Source: Camillea tinctor (taxonomy: Eukaryota > Ascomycota > Sordariomycetes > Xylariales > Xylariaceae). From it: a DNA stretch of 64,000 nt. The translations under genes and the position numbers were made by a program. The stretch covers positions 797,534 to 861,533 of the forward strand of contig MU394060.1 of NCBI GenBank assembly GCA_022578605.1, read 5' to 3'. The notes below the pieces were generated by a model that saw only the letters and a list, made by a program, of their open reading frames with translations, was not told the DNA's origin and did no database searches. This document shows, in pieces, positions 24,261-36,165 of this stretch (positions are counted from its first letter, which is position 1; each line of letters begins with the position of its first letter).

Positions 24261-27200
24261 TATTTTTTATACTTTCTTTATAATATAGCATTATAAATAT
24301 TATAAATATAAACTTTTATTAATTAAAATATTTTTTAATTTTTAAATATGTTAAATGCTTTTAAGCTACCTTTAATTAGCTACATTTATTTACTTAAGCA
24401 CTTATTTATACTTAAGCTATAAATATATAACTAGTTAATTAATATTATTTTTTTTATTTTTTATTTATGTTGCGTTTATTTATATTTACTATATTAAGTT
24501 TATTTTTACGTTATAAGCTTATTACATAAAATTAAAATTTTAATTTACGTGTAAAACTTAGTATTTTAATAGCATAGTTATTAAATTTATAAAAATAAAC
24601 TGCTATTTTATTTTTTTATTTTTTTTAAATAACACTATATAAAAAACTACTAAACATAGCTTAAAAAAACTAATAATAATTAATAAATTATATTAGCACA
24701 TTTTAAAATCAATAAAAAAGTTTTTATTAACTTTAACAATAAAAAACATAATAAAAAAAACTTTAAAATTTTTTTAACTTATTTTTATTTTAAAATTGTA
24801 TAAATTTTTATATTAGCTATTTATTTTAATTAACATATTGTAAATTTAATTAAACGCATTTTAAATTGCGTTATAAATAAAAATATAATTTAATTAGCTA
24901 TATTAAGTTTTAAATTTAAACATAAAGCTACTTATTTTAACTTTATAAATAATATATTAGCTTTGCTATTTAATACATCATAATAATAAAAGTTTAAAAC
25001 ATTTAATTAACTTAATTAATTTAATTATATTATAGCGTCGATATTTTTAAATTAAAGCGTTATAAATAAAAGTTATATGCGTAAAAATTTTTTAATAATT
25101 AAAATAATAATATAAACTTTTTATGCTACTATTACGCTGTTAAAAGCATAATTTAAAAACAATATAGCTTTAAAAAAAAATATTTTTAAAAAAACTTACT
25201 TATTTTTTTAAAATACTTTTTTTTACTATTTAATTATTTATTAGTTCTTTATAATAATTATTTATTATTTATAATTTTTATATATTATTATTAACTTTTA
25301 ATAAAAGTTAATATTTATTTTAAACTTTTTAACAAGTAAATTAAAATTTTTATATATTTATCTTTTTAAAAAACTTAAAACTTTAACATTTTAATGTTTT
25401 TTATCGTTAATAAGTTTAAATATTATTAAACTATATTGCTTAAAAGTTAATAACTTTATAGTATTAATAAGTTTAAAAACTTTTTTTTAGCTTTTTAAAA
25501 TAAAAATAAATAAAAATAAAACTATTTAATACAATATTTTTATTTATTTAATTAAATTAATATTAATATTTTTATAAGTATTAAGTAATATAAATTTAAT
25601 TGTTTATATAAAGTTTTTTTACATAAACAAGTTTTTTTTTAAAAAATAATAATTAGTTAAATATACTATTTTTTTTTATAGTTTTAGTAAAAAAGTTAAT
25701 TATGCAAATTTTTAAATAATTATATTATAATATATAAAAATATAAAACAATAAAGTTAAAGTAATAATTAATTATTATAATTATTATAAAATTTAAAAGC
25801 ATAATATTTTTAAAGCAATAAGCTTAAAATAGTAAAAAATAAAAAAAGTTATTTACTTATACTTTATTTTAAAAATAATAACTATATTTACAAATATTAA
25901 GCTATATTTATTTATTACGTTGCTATAATAAAAGCTAATATAAATATTTAATTTTAATATTTAAAGTTTATATTTTGTTAATTTAGCTATCGTTATTTTA
26001 ATAAATTGTATTGCCGTTTAAGAATTTTTTATTTTTTTAATAAATTAAATTATAATAGCATAATTAATAGCAAAAAAACTTATAGCTATTTTTATAGTAC
26101 TACTAATAATTATAAAAAAAAGCTTTTATTTTGCTATATTTTAATAAAATATTATAATTTAAGCTATAGCAGTATAAAACTTTTAAAATAAACAATAACT
26201 TAACATAATTTACTTAATAAAAACTTTTACGTTTTAAACATTTATTAAAATGTTATTTATAATTAATAAAAAATTAATGTAAATATTATTAATTAATACT
26301 TTAATAAAAATATTAATAAAACTAATACTTTTTATATTTAAATTAAAAAAAAAATGCATATTAAGCTAAAAAACTTTAATTATTACTTTTAAAAAAGCTA
26401 CTTTAATAAAATGTAGTTTAAATTTTAATTAAGTTTAAAACAGTAAAAAAGCTATTATAAATTAACAATTATGCTTAATAAAAAAATATTGCAAAATATA
26501 AATAAGCAATTATATTAAACTTTAATTAAGCTATATAAAAAAAATACATAGCATTTTTACATATTTAATTATTTTTATAAATATTAACATTTAATTAATA
26601 ATTAAAAAATATAATATTTTAATTAAATTATTAAACTTTAAATAAATAGTATTTAAAAGTTAAGTTTTAATAATATTTAAAGTTAAAAAAATTATTATTA
26701 AAACTAAATTTTTAACTGTAAGTTTAAACGTAATAGCAGTATTTTTTTTAAACTTTTAAATTAACAATATATATAAATATTATTATTGTTAAAAAATTTT
26801 ATAATAATAACATAAATGTTTATTATTAATAAAATTATATTTTAAATTTTTTTAATTAATAAATATTATATTATATATTTAATAGCTTTATTTAGCAATA
26901 AAACAATAAAATTTAAAGTTTTTTTATTATTAAAAAAAATTATTAATTAAAATTATAATAAACTTAAATATAAAAGTTAAAGTTTTGTAAAAGTTAACTA
27001 TAAAACTTTTTTTAAGCTTTTAAAGTTTACATTTTATTTACTTTTAAACTTTTTCGTTATTTAAAACATATAGTTTAAATATTAAAAGCATTATATTTAT
27101 TTAATAAAAATAATTAAAACGCTTTAAAGCAGCAATAAAGTAATAAATATTTATAATAAACTTATACATTATTTAATATAAATTAAAGCTATTAGTAAAA

Positions 27201-29699
27201 AGAATTAAAAGTATTATAAAAACATTTACGTTTTTGCAATTAAGTATTTAAATAAATGCTTTTTAAATAAATTTTTTTATTTTAAGTTTTTTTTAAATAA
27301 AAGTTATTTTAACTATAAAAAAAAACATATTAACTTAATATTATATTTATTACAAACTATAAACTTTGCGTTTATTTCTTAATAGTTTTTATTTTTATTT
27401 AAAAATATTGCGCTTTTATAAGTATAATTTATAACAACTAACAAAATTTATTTAAAAACGTAATTATAAGCAATAAATTTAGCTTAATTTTTAATTAAAA
27501 CTATTTTATTTACTATAAGTTTTTTTTAAAAAAAACCTTTTATAATTAATTTTATACTTTTTAACTTTTTTAATAAAGTAAATAGTAAAAATAAAAGTTT
27601 AATTTTAACTAAAATAGTATTATATATCGTAAAAAAGTTTTTAACTTAACGTTAATTTTTTTATATTTTAAAAACTTAATTTTTATAAAATTTCTTTTTA
27701 TATTATAAATAATTTATATTATAGCACTTATATACAACAAAATTAAAAAAAAAATAAGTTTACTATTTAAATAATAAACAAATTAATTAAATATTATTTT
27801 AATAAAAAATACTTAAGCTTTTAAATATTAAAAGTAAACTAAATCGTTAATTAATATAATTATATTAAAATATATATTGTTTTTAATTTTTAACAATAAA
27901 AGTGTTTATATATATTTAATTAAGTTAAAAAAGTATAAGTTTTAAACGCTTAAAACAGTTTTAAATTTATTTTTTTTTTTTTAATAAAAATATTTTTTTT
28001 AGCTAAAAAGCAATTAGTGCTTTTTATATTTTAAAAAAAAAAAACGCTTTTTAACCTTTTTTTTTAAGCAACTTTATAGTAATAAATAAAAATGTAAAGT
28101 TTTAAATAAAGTTAAAATTTTTAAGCTTAATATATACTTAAAAAATTTCTTTAAAGTTATAGTAAGTTATATTAAAAATATTATTTAATTAAACTTAAAC
28201 TTTTAATGTTAAATATAAATTTAACATTATTATTAAGTTTTATTAATAAAAAATCGCTTTAAACTTATTTTTAATAAACTATAGTACTTAATATAATAAA
28301 GCTAATATTTTTTTAAAAATATTTAATATAAAAGTAGTAAAAGTTGTAATTATTTATATTATTGTTATAAAAAATTTAATATAATTTATTATTTTAATAT
28401 TAATTATTTTGCTATTATTATTAAATACTTTATTTTTAAAAAAGTTTTTTTTTAAAACGTTTTAAAAGTTTATTAATTAATGTAGTTTTTTTATATTTAA
28501 AAGCTTTTTATTTTAACTAATTAATATAAGTAATTTATTATTTTGCAACTTAAAAAAGTTAAAAATAAAATTTGCTTTATTTTGCAATTATTACAATTAT
28601 TTTTAAAATTTGATAAAATTAAAGTTTTATTTTTATTAAATGTTAAGTATATATATATACTTTATATTTAAAAACTTTATTTATAGTAATAAAATTAAGC
28701 AAATTAAATAAAAAATCATTACTTTAATTATTATTATTATTAGTAGTTATTAGCTTACTATTATAACTTTTAGCATTTTGCTTATAAGCTTAATAATAAG
28801 CTTTACGCTTTAAGCGTGTAATGTATGTAAAGTAATAAGTTTGACAATTAAAGCTACTTATGTTAATAATAGTTAATAATACTTAATAATAAAAAAATAT
28901 AAAATTAAAAATTAAATATTTAACGATAATATAAAATTAAAAAATAAAAAGCTATAAAATAAAAAGTAAACTTTGCGCATTAAAAAAATAACAAAAATAA
29001 AAAAAAAATAAAAACTTGCAATAAATATAAAATTAAAATTTCAATAAATTGCAAAATAGAAAAAAAAATAGTTATAGTTTGTATAAAAAAAAAAAAAAAA
29101 AGAAAAAAGAATAAAAAGGTAAAAAATAAAAAAGCTACTTTTTTTTTAAAGTTTTTAAGTGTTAAAAACATAGTTTTTTTATAAGTTATAAAAAAGTTTT
29201 TACTGTAAATAAAATAATAGCTTTATAAATAAAGTTATTAAAAAACTAAAATAAATATAAAGGTATAATTACTTATAAATATATATTTGTTTTTAATTGT
29301 TTATAATAAGTATATAAAAATCTTATAAGAAAGTTAAGTTAATTAAAGCATAAAAAAACCTTTTAAATTAAATAGCTTATTTATATTAAAATATACTTAA
29401 ATATTAATTAATATTTAATAAGATATTTGTTAACTTTTAAGTTAAAGTTTTTTAATACGACTATTATTTAAATAAAGTAAAGTAAAAATATATTGTTTTT
29501 AAAAAATATTAATTATTAATTAAAAAAAAAAAGTTAAATATATAATATAAATAAAAAATTATAGTAAAAGCTAAAAATATAAAGCAATAAAAATAATAAA
29601 AATAAAAAAAATATTTTTAATATAATACTAGCTAATAAAACTTAATTTAACTTATATTATATATATAGGCTTTTTTTTTTTAAGCAATTAAATTAATAA

Positions 29700-29757
29700 A
29701 GTAGTTGTTATTATTGTTATTATCGTTATTATTATTGTTGTTATTGTCGTTATTTTT
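29700..29757 (+). repeat. TTR (TTA/TTG) trinucleotide repeat within the island
   Basis: Alternating GTT and ATT units (GTTATTATTGTTATTATCGTT and similar) form a degenerate trinucleotide microsatellite inside the A+T island. Confidence 0.6.
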
Positions 29758-29980
29758 TATAAAAAAAAGTAAATTTAACTTTATATATAATAAAACTGTT
29801 ATAAAATTAAATTTAGCTTTTTTTAAAGCATAAAAGCTTTTAATAGCTATAAACTTTTTAGTAAATATTTTGCGCTTTTTACATATAAATTAATATTAAA
29901 TTTTATTTAATTTATATATAAATAGCTTAAATATATAACTTACTTAACATTTTTAAAATTTTTATATTAAAGCATAAAAA

Positions 29981-30050
29981 CGTAACGCGCAATGCGCACG
30001 TTTTGCGCGCTTTTTACTGCAAAAAAAGTAGCGGCAGCAGCACAAGCAAA
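29981..30050. other. CpG/GpC-rich pocket inside the A+T island
   Basis: A short stretch keeps many CpG and GpC steps (ACGCGCAATGCGCACG, then TTTTGCGCGC, then GCGGCAGCAGCACAAGC) in otherwise A+T DNA. CGCGCAA and TTGCGCG can form a 7-bp stem with a 10-base loop. Confidence 0.6.
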
Positions 30051-31814
30051 CTAATAAAACTTAAAAATTAATTACTTTTAAATTTCTATTTAACATTAAT
30101 ATATATATATATATAACTACATTTATTAAGTATAAAAAACTTTAAATAAAAAGTAAAAAAAAAAAAGGAAAAAAAAAAGTATTATTTACAGTAATAATAG
30201 TACTATATTAAAAGCTTTAAAGCTTTTTTATTTATATAATTTTTTAAATAATTAAAAAAAATATAAAAACGGTTTTAAAATTAAAAAAAGCAGATTATTT
30301 CGAAAATAAGCTTATTAAATTTCGAAACTTAAACGTTAAAAAAGTTAAATTTTTTATTAAACTTAATATGTTATTTAAGCTATTTTTATATATATTATTA
30401 ATAAACATTTTTTATTAATTATATTATATTATACTTTATTAAACATATTAAACTTATAAAGTTATTACGCAACATTTTATATTAAAAACAATAATAAAAT
30501 TATAAAAGTTAACGGTAAGCTTTTTAATATACTTTTAAGTTTAATAAAATAAACTTTTTTAAAGCTTTTTTTAACACTATATTCGCTTAAACCTTTTTTT
30601 ACTTACTACATAAAAAATACTTTTAGCAAGTTTTTTTCTTTAAATAAGCATTTTACTTATTAGCTTTAATTATAGCTTTATTATACTTTTAATCTTTAAC
30701 TATGCGCTTAATTAAGCGCTTTTTTTTTACTTATTTATGCTATAAAATACATATAAATATATAAAAATAAATAGCTTAAATAAGCAAAAAACTTTATATT
30801 AAATATAAGCTTATTAAAATAAAAAAACGAAAAGTAAAAGTTTATTAAATGCTTAAAATATTAAAAAAAAAATCGTTTTATAAATAATACATATATATAT
30901 AAATTATAATTAATTATAAAGCTTTAAGTTATTTTCGTTTTATAAATTTATTTTATAAATTTATTTAAGTATAAATAAAATTTATAAACGGCTTAAAGTA
31001 AGAAATAAAGCTTAATTTTACGGCGGCAGTAATAATAGCTTTTTATTAAGCTTTTTTTGCTAATAAAGCCTATTTTTTTATATTTTATTGCTATAAATAT
31101 ACTTATTAATATTTAATATATGCTATTTATATAAGTTTTTAAATTATTAAATATAAAGCTTATACGGCTAACTTATGCTAAAAGCTTAAAAACATAGTTT
31201 TTAATAATAAAATTATTAAAAAAAAAAAAAGCGCTATTTTAATATAATAAAAAGAGGCAAATAAGGCTACTATTTAATTTTATAGTACTACATTATAAAT
31301 AAACAAAAAAAAAAATAAAAATAAAAAAAACGGCGGCGAAAAAACTAGTAAAACAAAACAAAACAAAATAAAACAAAACGAAAACGTGTTAATATTAGCA
31401 ATTAAGTAAAAAAGTAAAAGTTTATTTAATTAAAAGTTAATAGTTAATTTAGCTTAATAAGCATTAAAATTTTAATATTAATTTTTTTATAACTATATAT
31501 TAATAATTAATTTATTTTAAATAATTAAAAAAGTAAATAATTATAAGTTTAAACAGTATATTAATAGCTAATAAACTTTTAATAGTAAGTTAAAATAGTA
31601 TTTATAACATTAAATAGTTAAATGTTTTATTAATTATATATTAATATATAATTAACGCTTAAACTAAATAAACGTTAAAAAAACCTTTAATGTTAAAAAG
31701 ATTTAAACGTTTAAAAATACTTAAACACTAATAATCCTTATTGCTAACTTATATAAATGCTTATAAATTTAAAACTATAAATTGTTTATTAAATAATCTT
31801 TAATAGTTAACTAA

Positions 31815-31829
31815 CAGTTTATTAAACCC
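31815..31829 (-). repeat. Right imperfect terminal inverted repeat of the A+T island
   Basis: CAGTTTATTAAACCC reads GGGTTTAATAAACTG on the minus strand and resembles the left boundary at 23982. Confidence 0.45.
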
Positions 31830-32523
31830 TGCAGATTTTAGTATAGTAACTGTTTATCTTCCTTAACCTAGTAAATACTCTTTGTTTAGGACCTTGGCAC
31901 TCGGGAATGGTGTTTGTTAGAGGGGGTCTGGGGGGAGAAAAGAAGAAGAAGGACGCACAAGGAATGCCTTCCGTTTAAGGAATGGGGCTTGTTAAGTGGG
32001 GTCTGGGGGACAACAAGTTAAAACCTACTAGAATAGGCGAAGCCTCCTGTTGCCCAAAAAGGCAAATTAAAGGTGGAGTCAGTGACAGGAGAGGAGGTGA
32101 TTGGCTAACGGAAGGCAATTGTTGCAAAAGCGTCAGCGCAGCCTCTCCGGTTGCAGCTTTACCACTACTATGTAGTCTAGGTATGTAGTACCTACCTAGT
32201 CGAATAGGTATGTACTACTAGTGTATAATTTACTACTAGTTTAGTTCATGCATACGGAGTACCATAGCAAGCACCAAGGTACTCGGTACTTGGGTACCCA
32301 CTTGTACTGCCTTTGATGGCTGACTAAAGTAAATCTGAACTTCAGACAAGGCCGAACAACAGGTCAAACAACAAGTCCATCAACACACCTCACCATATAT
32401 TGGGATGATCCCTATATATTCCATTCAAGTCAAAACTACATAAATGGCCAGGTTTCCCCAGGTAAAGCGTCTCGGCGCAACTGAAATCTTCACTCTCGTC
32501 CCGAATCTTTCTCTGCATCTGCA
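31830..32523. other. Upstream of the FTA2-like gene, no gene supported
   Basis: Normal-composition DNA resumes abruptly. A GGAATGG...GTTAG..GGGTCTGGGGG unit occurs twice (about 31905-31935 and 31979-32010), a short diverged direct repeat. The rest probably carries the promoter of the next gene. Confidence 0.4.
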
Positions 32524-33898
32524 ATGTATCCCGACTGGCCTGAGTGTGCTGCTGATTTGGTGCCCTTGCCGCAATGGCTTGGCCCAAAGTTAGGACCGTT
32601 CGACTTTCAAGGTCCTCAGAAGATCGAATTCCTCGAATTTCTTGGAGAGGGCCTCCATGCCATGGTCTTCAAGGTTAGGATCCTGGGGCAGGTCTATGCG
32701 CTCAAGGTGGTGAGTTTCTTCCTTCTACTAAACCGTTAACTTTCTTGCAAATAAGTCGCTGAATGAATTCGAACAGTTTCGATGGATGTATGATTATTAT
32801 TGGCTCGGCTCGGGGGATTTTATCAACCGCGAGAATCCTGAAGGACTCAGCGCCGTATACAACTGCTCGGATCCGTTCAACAATGAATGCCGCGCTTTCG
32901 GGCGTCTCCAGGAGGCTGGGTGCGAGGAACTAGCTGTCCGATGTTTTGGCTATGTGCTGCTGGACGAGGAACACGAGCGCGCTATGATGACTAAGTTCAA
33001 CTATAACAAATTCTCCTTCAACGGGACCTCAGACGACGCCGGGTTTTTCGATGAAGAGCAGCGCCTAGTCTATCCCGTCAAGAACGGCAGACCCCCGCCT
33101 TTCAGATGTATTGTGAAAGCCTTTGGAAAACACATCAATGTGTTTAAAGGCGATGTTCTCAGGCAGGGGGCGGCGCGCCAGGTATTTCAGAGCATCATCA
33201 AGCTACAAAAACTCGGTATTATAGGGTCCGACACTAGGATCGAGCAGTTAATTGATGATAAACTGTGCGATTTCAGCATGGCTATCACATTACCCCATCC
33301 CAGTACGAATCCAGAGCTAAACCCACACCTTTCCCCCGAGATGATTCATGCTATGGAAAAGGCGACTTTTGCGCATTGCGTTACAGACTATCTACAATTC
33401 GACACCATGATCCGCGAGTGGAATATGGATTACGGACGTGAAAGGGGTCGTCTTTCCATCGAGGCCTTTCCCGGGCGTCGGGGCTGCTGCCGCATCAAGA
33501 CACGATATAATTTGAGGGGTGGGACCGCAGCCGAGGGACCTATCTATACTTTGGTTGACCCAAGGAGATATCACTGGACGGCAAATCAGGTTAGTGGGGG
33601 AGCCAGCGCACTACCAGCTTCACAGAGAAGGCATTCGGGAAAGATATCCAAGGTTGTTGCGCACCAATCTGTTTGTAGCAGGGACTCGAAAGATCTTTTG
33701 CGAAAGCCGACGGCCCGTCCAGATTTGTGGCTCTTTCAATGTAAGGAAGAGGATAAGGAATGGTCTGATCATATGGTCTCACATGTGTGGGGGGCACCCT
33801 ACGACCTGCAGTGGGAATGCAAGGGCGGCTACCTGTTCCCAGTGAAGAAAGATAGCAATAATATTGCATGGGGCAAATCGACTGCTAGTTCAAACTGA
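32524..33898 (+). CDS. FTA2-type protein-kinase-like protein
   Basis: Exon 1 is 32524-32709 (GTGAGT donor) and exon 2 is 32777-33898, spliced in phase 0 to 435 residues. The N-lobe looks kinase-like: glycine loop FLGEGLHAMVFKV (39-51) and YALKV with Lys61. After the splice come FRWMYDYYW, a cysteine/acidic region, an IIKLQKLGIIG helix and DFSMAITLPHP, which sits where a DFG-type motif would be. No HRD motif is visible, so catalysis is uncertain. This pattern is what is annotated in Pezizomycotina as the Sim4 kinetochore subunit FTA2 family, an expanded group whose members are mostly uncharacterised; a kinetochore role for this copy is not implied. From about residue 330 a different frame (HREGIRERYPRLLRTNLF) looks better for roughly 35 codons, so the 3' part may carry frameshifts. 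Confidence 0.7.
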
Positions 33899-35079
33899 TG
33901 ATCCCCATGTCTCTTCCTAGGAGCTAGTAGTAGTAACTCTTGAGTACGGAGCTCAAAAGAATGTGGCGCCTGTCGACCAGGTACGCCTTCTTTTTACTGA
34001 CACAGTCCTAGACGGACCTGAAGCACACTTTCACTCGGGAGCGACACCTTTGACTTTGAAGTGCCTATCTACTCGATCACGTAGCAAATCACCATAACGA
34101 AAGATTCGGGGAAGACTTTTCTAGCAGCTACATATTGTTATGGACCTAGATACGATAGGTGGAAAGTGAGGAGTACTTGGTAGGAAGGCGTACTGAAGCA
34201 ACAGGTTGGGCGGGAATGAATGAATAGATCGTCGATGACGATAATGGCAAACACTTCCGGATTAATAAATAGAAACTAGCGTAAGAGGAAGCGTAGAAGG
34301 ATAAAACCTGATCTGATAAAATATATCTATTGGTACTTTTTGTTATGTTAGCAGATGACTTAGTAGGCTTAGCTATTAGTTTTCTTTTTTTGGATTTCAT
34401 CATTATCTCTTTCTTTTTTACACACACATATACGCAGATAGCACAATATAGATTATTATGCCTAGTGCTTTGTGTGTGCTTTATGGGGTCATCCCTTACA
34501 CTTTCCTCAACTTCATATTGACCTCGTAATATATAGTAGAGGGATAAAATAGACACTGAAATCCTTCATTTGCATCACTACCGGGATGTGAAGAGCCCTC
34601 CTAGATGTGATTCTAAGTAGGCCACGTACTGGGTTGTCTGGGGTTCAGGGGTTACAGTGTTTCGAGATTGATTCGAAATATCTTCAATTCCTGCTCGTCA
34701 GAGGGAGTCTGAGGACTTCCGCTATTAATTTTCAAAGACAAATAAAGCCTCAGATTGATAGCTAGAGAATGAGTGACTATAGGGAAAAAACACAGACTTA
34801 TATAAATAATTGTATCGCCGTCCCCTCCAACTATCAACTGTTAGCGATACTAGCGATAGTCACATTCCTCTTGGCAGGAATGGTTAGTTCATATTCCTGA
34901 AATAGTAACTACATATTGTCATAACAGCAATTCCATTTCCAGCGAATCCACCCAAACAAGTAGATCATAACACAGGAACCAGTGGTTCTGCCGACCGATG
35001 CACCTAGGCCTATGCCGTCCACAAAGCCAACAAGCCTAGAGCGCAGAATCGACTGTGAGTTCATGATCACGTAGATCTC
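33899..35079. other. Intergenic, nothing recognised
   Basis: A convergent intergenic region between the FTA2-like gene and the minus-strand orphan gene. It is A+T-rich with T/C runs near 34384-34420. No gene is supported. Confidence 0.5.
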
Positions 35080-36165
35080 CTAGTTCTGATTTGGCCCAGG
35101 AAATATATTGAAATTGGGCAAGTTGGCCCAGTCGTCGTTGGCTCCCTGAAAGAAGGCAGGAGCGGGGCCGAAGTGGACGCCGGCATCCGCATTGAGGCCT
35201 AAGAAAGGATCTTCGCTGGCGGCGGCAATGCCCTCGGCGCTGTTGATGGACTTCTCCAAGAGGGAGTAATGGTGACGGTACACCAAGCCGAGGCCGTCTT
35301 TGCTCAAGCACACATCCCAATGATCGATCTCGATCCTATCTTCCTTCCGGGTGAGTCTACGGTTACGAGGGTCTGAGACAGCAAGCATACAGAGCCACCA
35401 CAGGGCGAGGTCGGTCGTGAGTTGCGTCTCACCCGCCTTGGTCCATGGGACCGCCTTAACGGCCACTGTCCATCCGGAATCTTTGTTACTGGGGTCCTTG
35501 GTACTGAAGCAGCAAGCCACAAAATCCTCGTCTGTTAAAATATAGCCGTACCGGGTGTTTGAGTGGGCACATAGGTTTGCTAGTTGTCTCAGCGGCCGGT
35601 AGGCTCCCTCTCTATAATGTTGGACCAGATGCCGCCCTGGGAATTGACGACTTGTTCGCCCCAGCCCCATGACAAGCATTGGCATCTCGAGATCGTCAAG
35701 CTGGATTGTGTGGTCCACTTTGATTCTGCCAGTTTTAGTTTCGTTACTCAAACCTGGTCTGTCGTATGTCTGCTCGGGCTGCATGAAGTCTCTTTTCACT
35801 GCCGTACCAGGTTGCAGTTCCAGTATCTTTCTGGCGAACTCAAATGTCGGGCCAAGCACCCCATCGCTCCACTTAATTAAATGGTTGATATCATGGGGCT
35901 TCGCGATCTCTTGGACAGGGGAAAATACAGAACTTGGCTTCGGGACATCAAGTTGGCTTTCTGGGATGAGTCTGTCGAGAATATGCCCATAGCTTGCGTT
36001 CAAATTGTGAAGGTTAAATGCATCCCAGGAGACAACATTGTTATCTGTCACTGTTGGCCACTTTGGACTGAACGAATTTCCACAAACTTGGCTCTCGCGA
36101 GGGAAAGAGGGCTTTTCCTGTGTGAGAGCCTTGCGCAAAGTCATGTTGTTGAATGAGGAATACAT
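35080..36165 (-). CDS. Uncharacterised fungal-specific protein
   Basis: A single minus-strand frame ending at 35080. I prefer the start at 36165 (AAAATGT context, MYSSFNNMTLRK; 361 residues) over an in-frame ATG at 36261, because the extra N terminus is encoded by a pyrimidine-rich stretch that looks like 5' UTR. The protein is globular and has no signal peptide. Its middle contains VDHTIQLDDLEMPMLVMGLG, then PLRQLANLCAHSNTRYGYILTDEDFVACCF, then a WWLCMLAVSD helix. I recall this pattern (an acidic strand followed by a LxQL..ANTRYGYI block) from a widespread Pezizomycotina family of unknown function. A nuclease-like core is conceivable, but the usual ExK is not clear. The C terminus is Asn/Pro/Phe-rich. 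It lies in the accessory block beside the kinase-like genes. Confidence 0.75.
   Translation of the reverse strand: MYSSFNNMTLRKALTQEKPSFPRESQVCGNSFSPKWPTVTDNNVVSWDAFNLHNLNASYGHILDRLIPESQLDVPKPSSVFSPVQEIAKPHDINHLIKWSDGVLGPTFEFARKILELQPGTAVKRDFMQPEQTYDRPGLSNETKTGRIKVDHTIQLDDLEMPMLVMGLGRTSRQFPGRHLVQHYREGAYRPLRQLANLCAHSNTRYGYILTDEDFVACCFSTKDPSNKDSGWTVAVKAVPWTKAGETQLTTDLALWWLCMLAVSDPRNRRLTRKEDRIEIDHWDVCLSKDGLGLVYRHHYSLLEKSINSAEGIAAASEDPFLGLNADAGVHFGPAPAFFQGANDDWANLPNFNIFPGPNQN

Larger units (their letters stand above)
23982..31829. mobile_element. RIP-degraded A+T island, probable relic of a transposon
   Basis: About 7.85 kb of nearly pure A+T with no usable reading frame. The edges are sharp on both sides. 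Left edge GGGTTAGTAAACAGT (23982-23996) resembles the reverse complement of the right edge, GGGTTTAATAAACTG (31829-31815), like imperfect terminal inverted repeats. Inside the ends lie copies of AAGCGTTAA (four at the left, 24160-24260; TTAACGCTT at 31652-31660). Remaining cytosines are nearly always preceded by A or G; TpC and GpA are very rare. This fits saturating C-to-T mutation, as RIP does to repeats in Pezizomycotina. No target-site duplication was found, and no transposase can be read. A centromeric or merely intergenic A+T isochore is the alternative. Confidence 0.65.

Noticed and set aside
26006..26191. Short open frames inside the A+T island
   Set aside because: They consist almost only of Lys, Asn, Ile, Phe, Tyr and Leu codons, as expected from random A+T sequence.
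23982..31829. Centromere interpretation of the A+T island
   Set aside because: It is short compared with known filamentous-ascomycete centromeres and has sharp inverted-repeat-like ends; a single RIP-hit element fits better, though it is not excluded.
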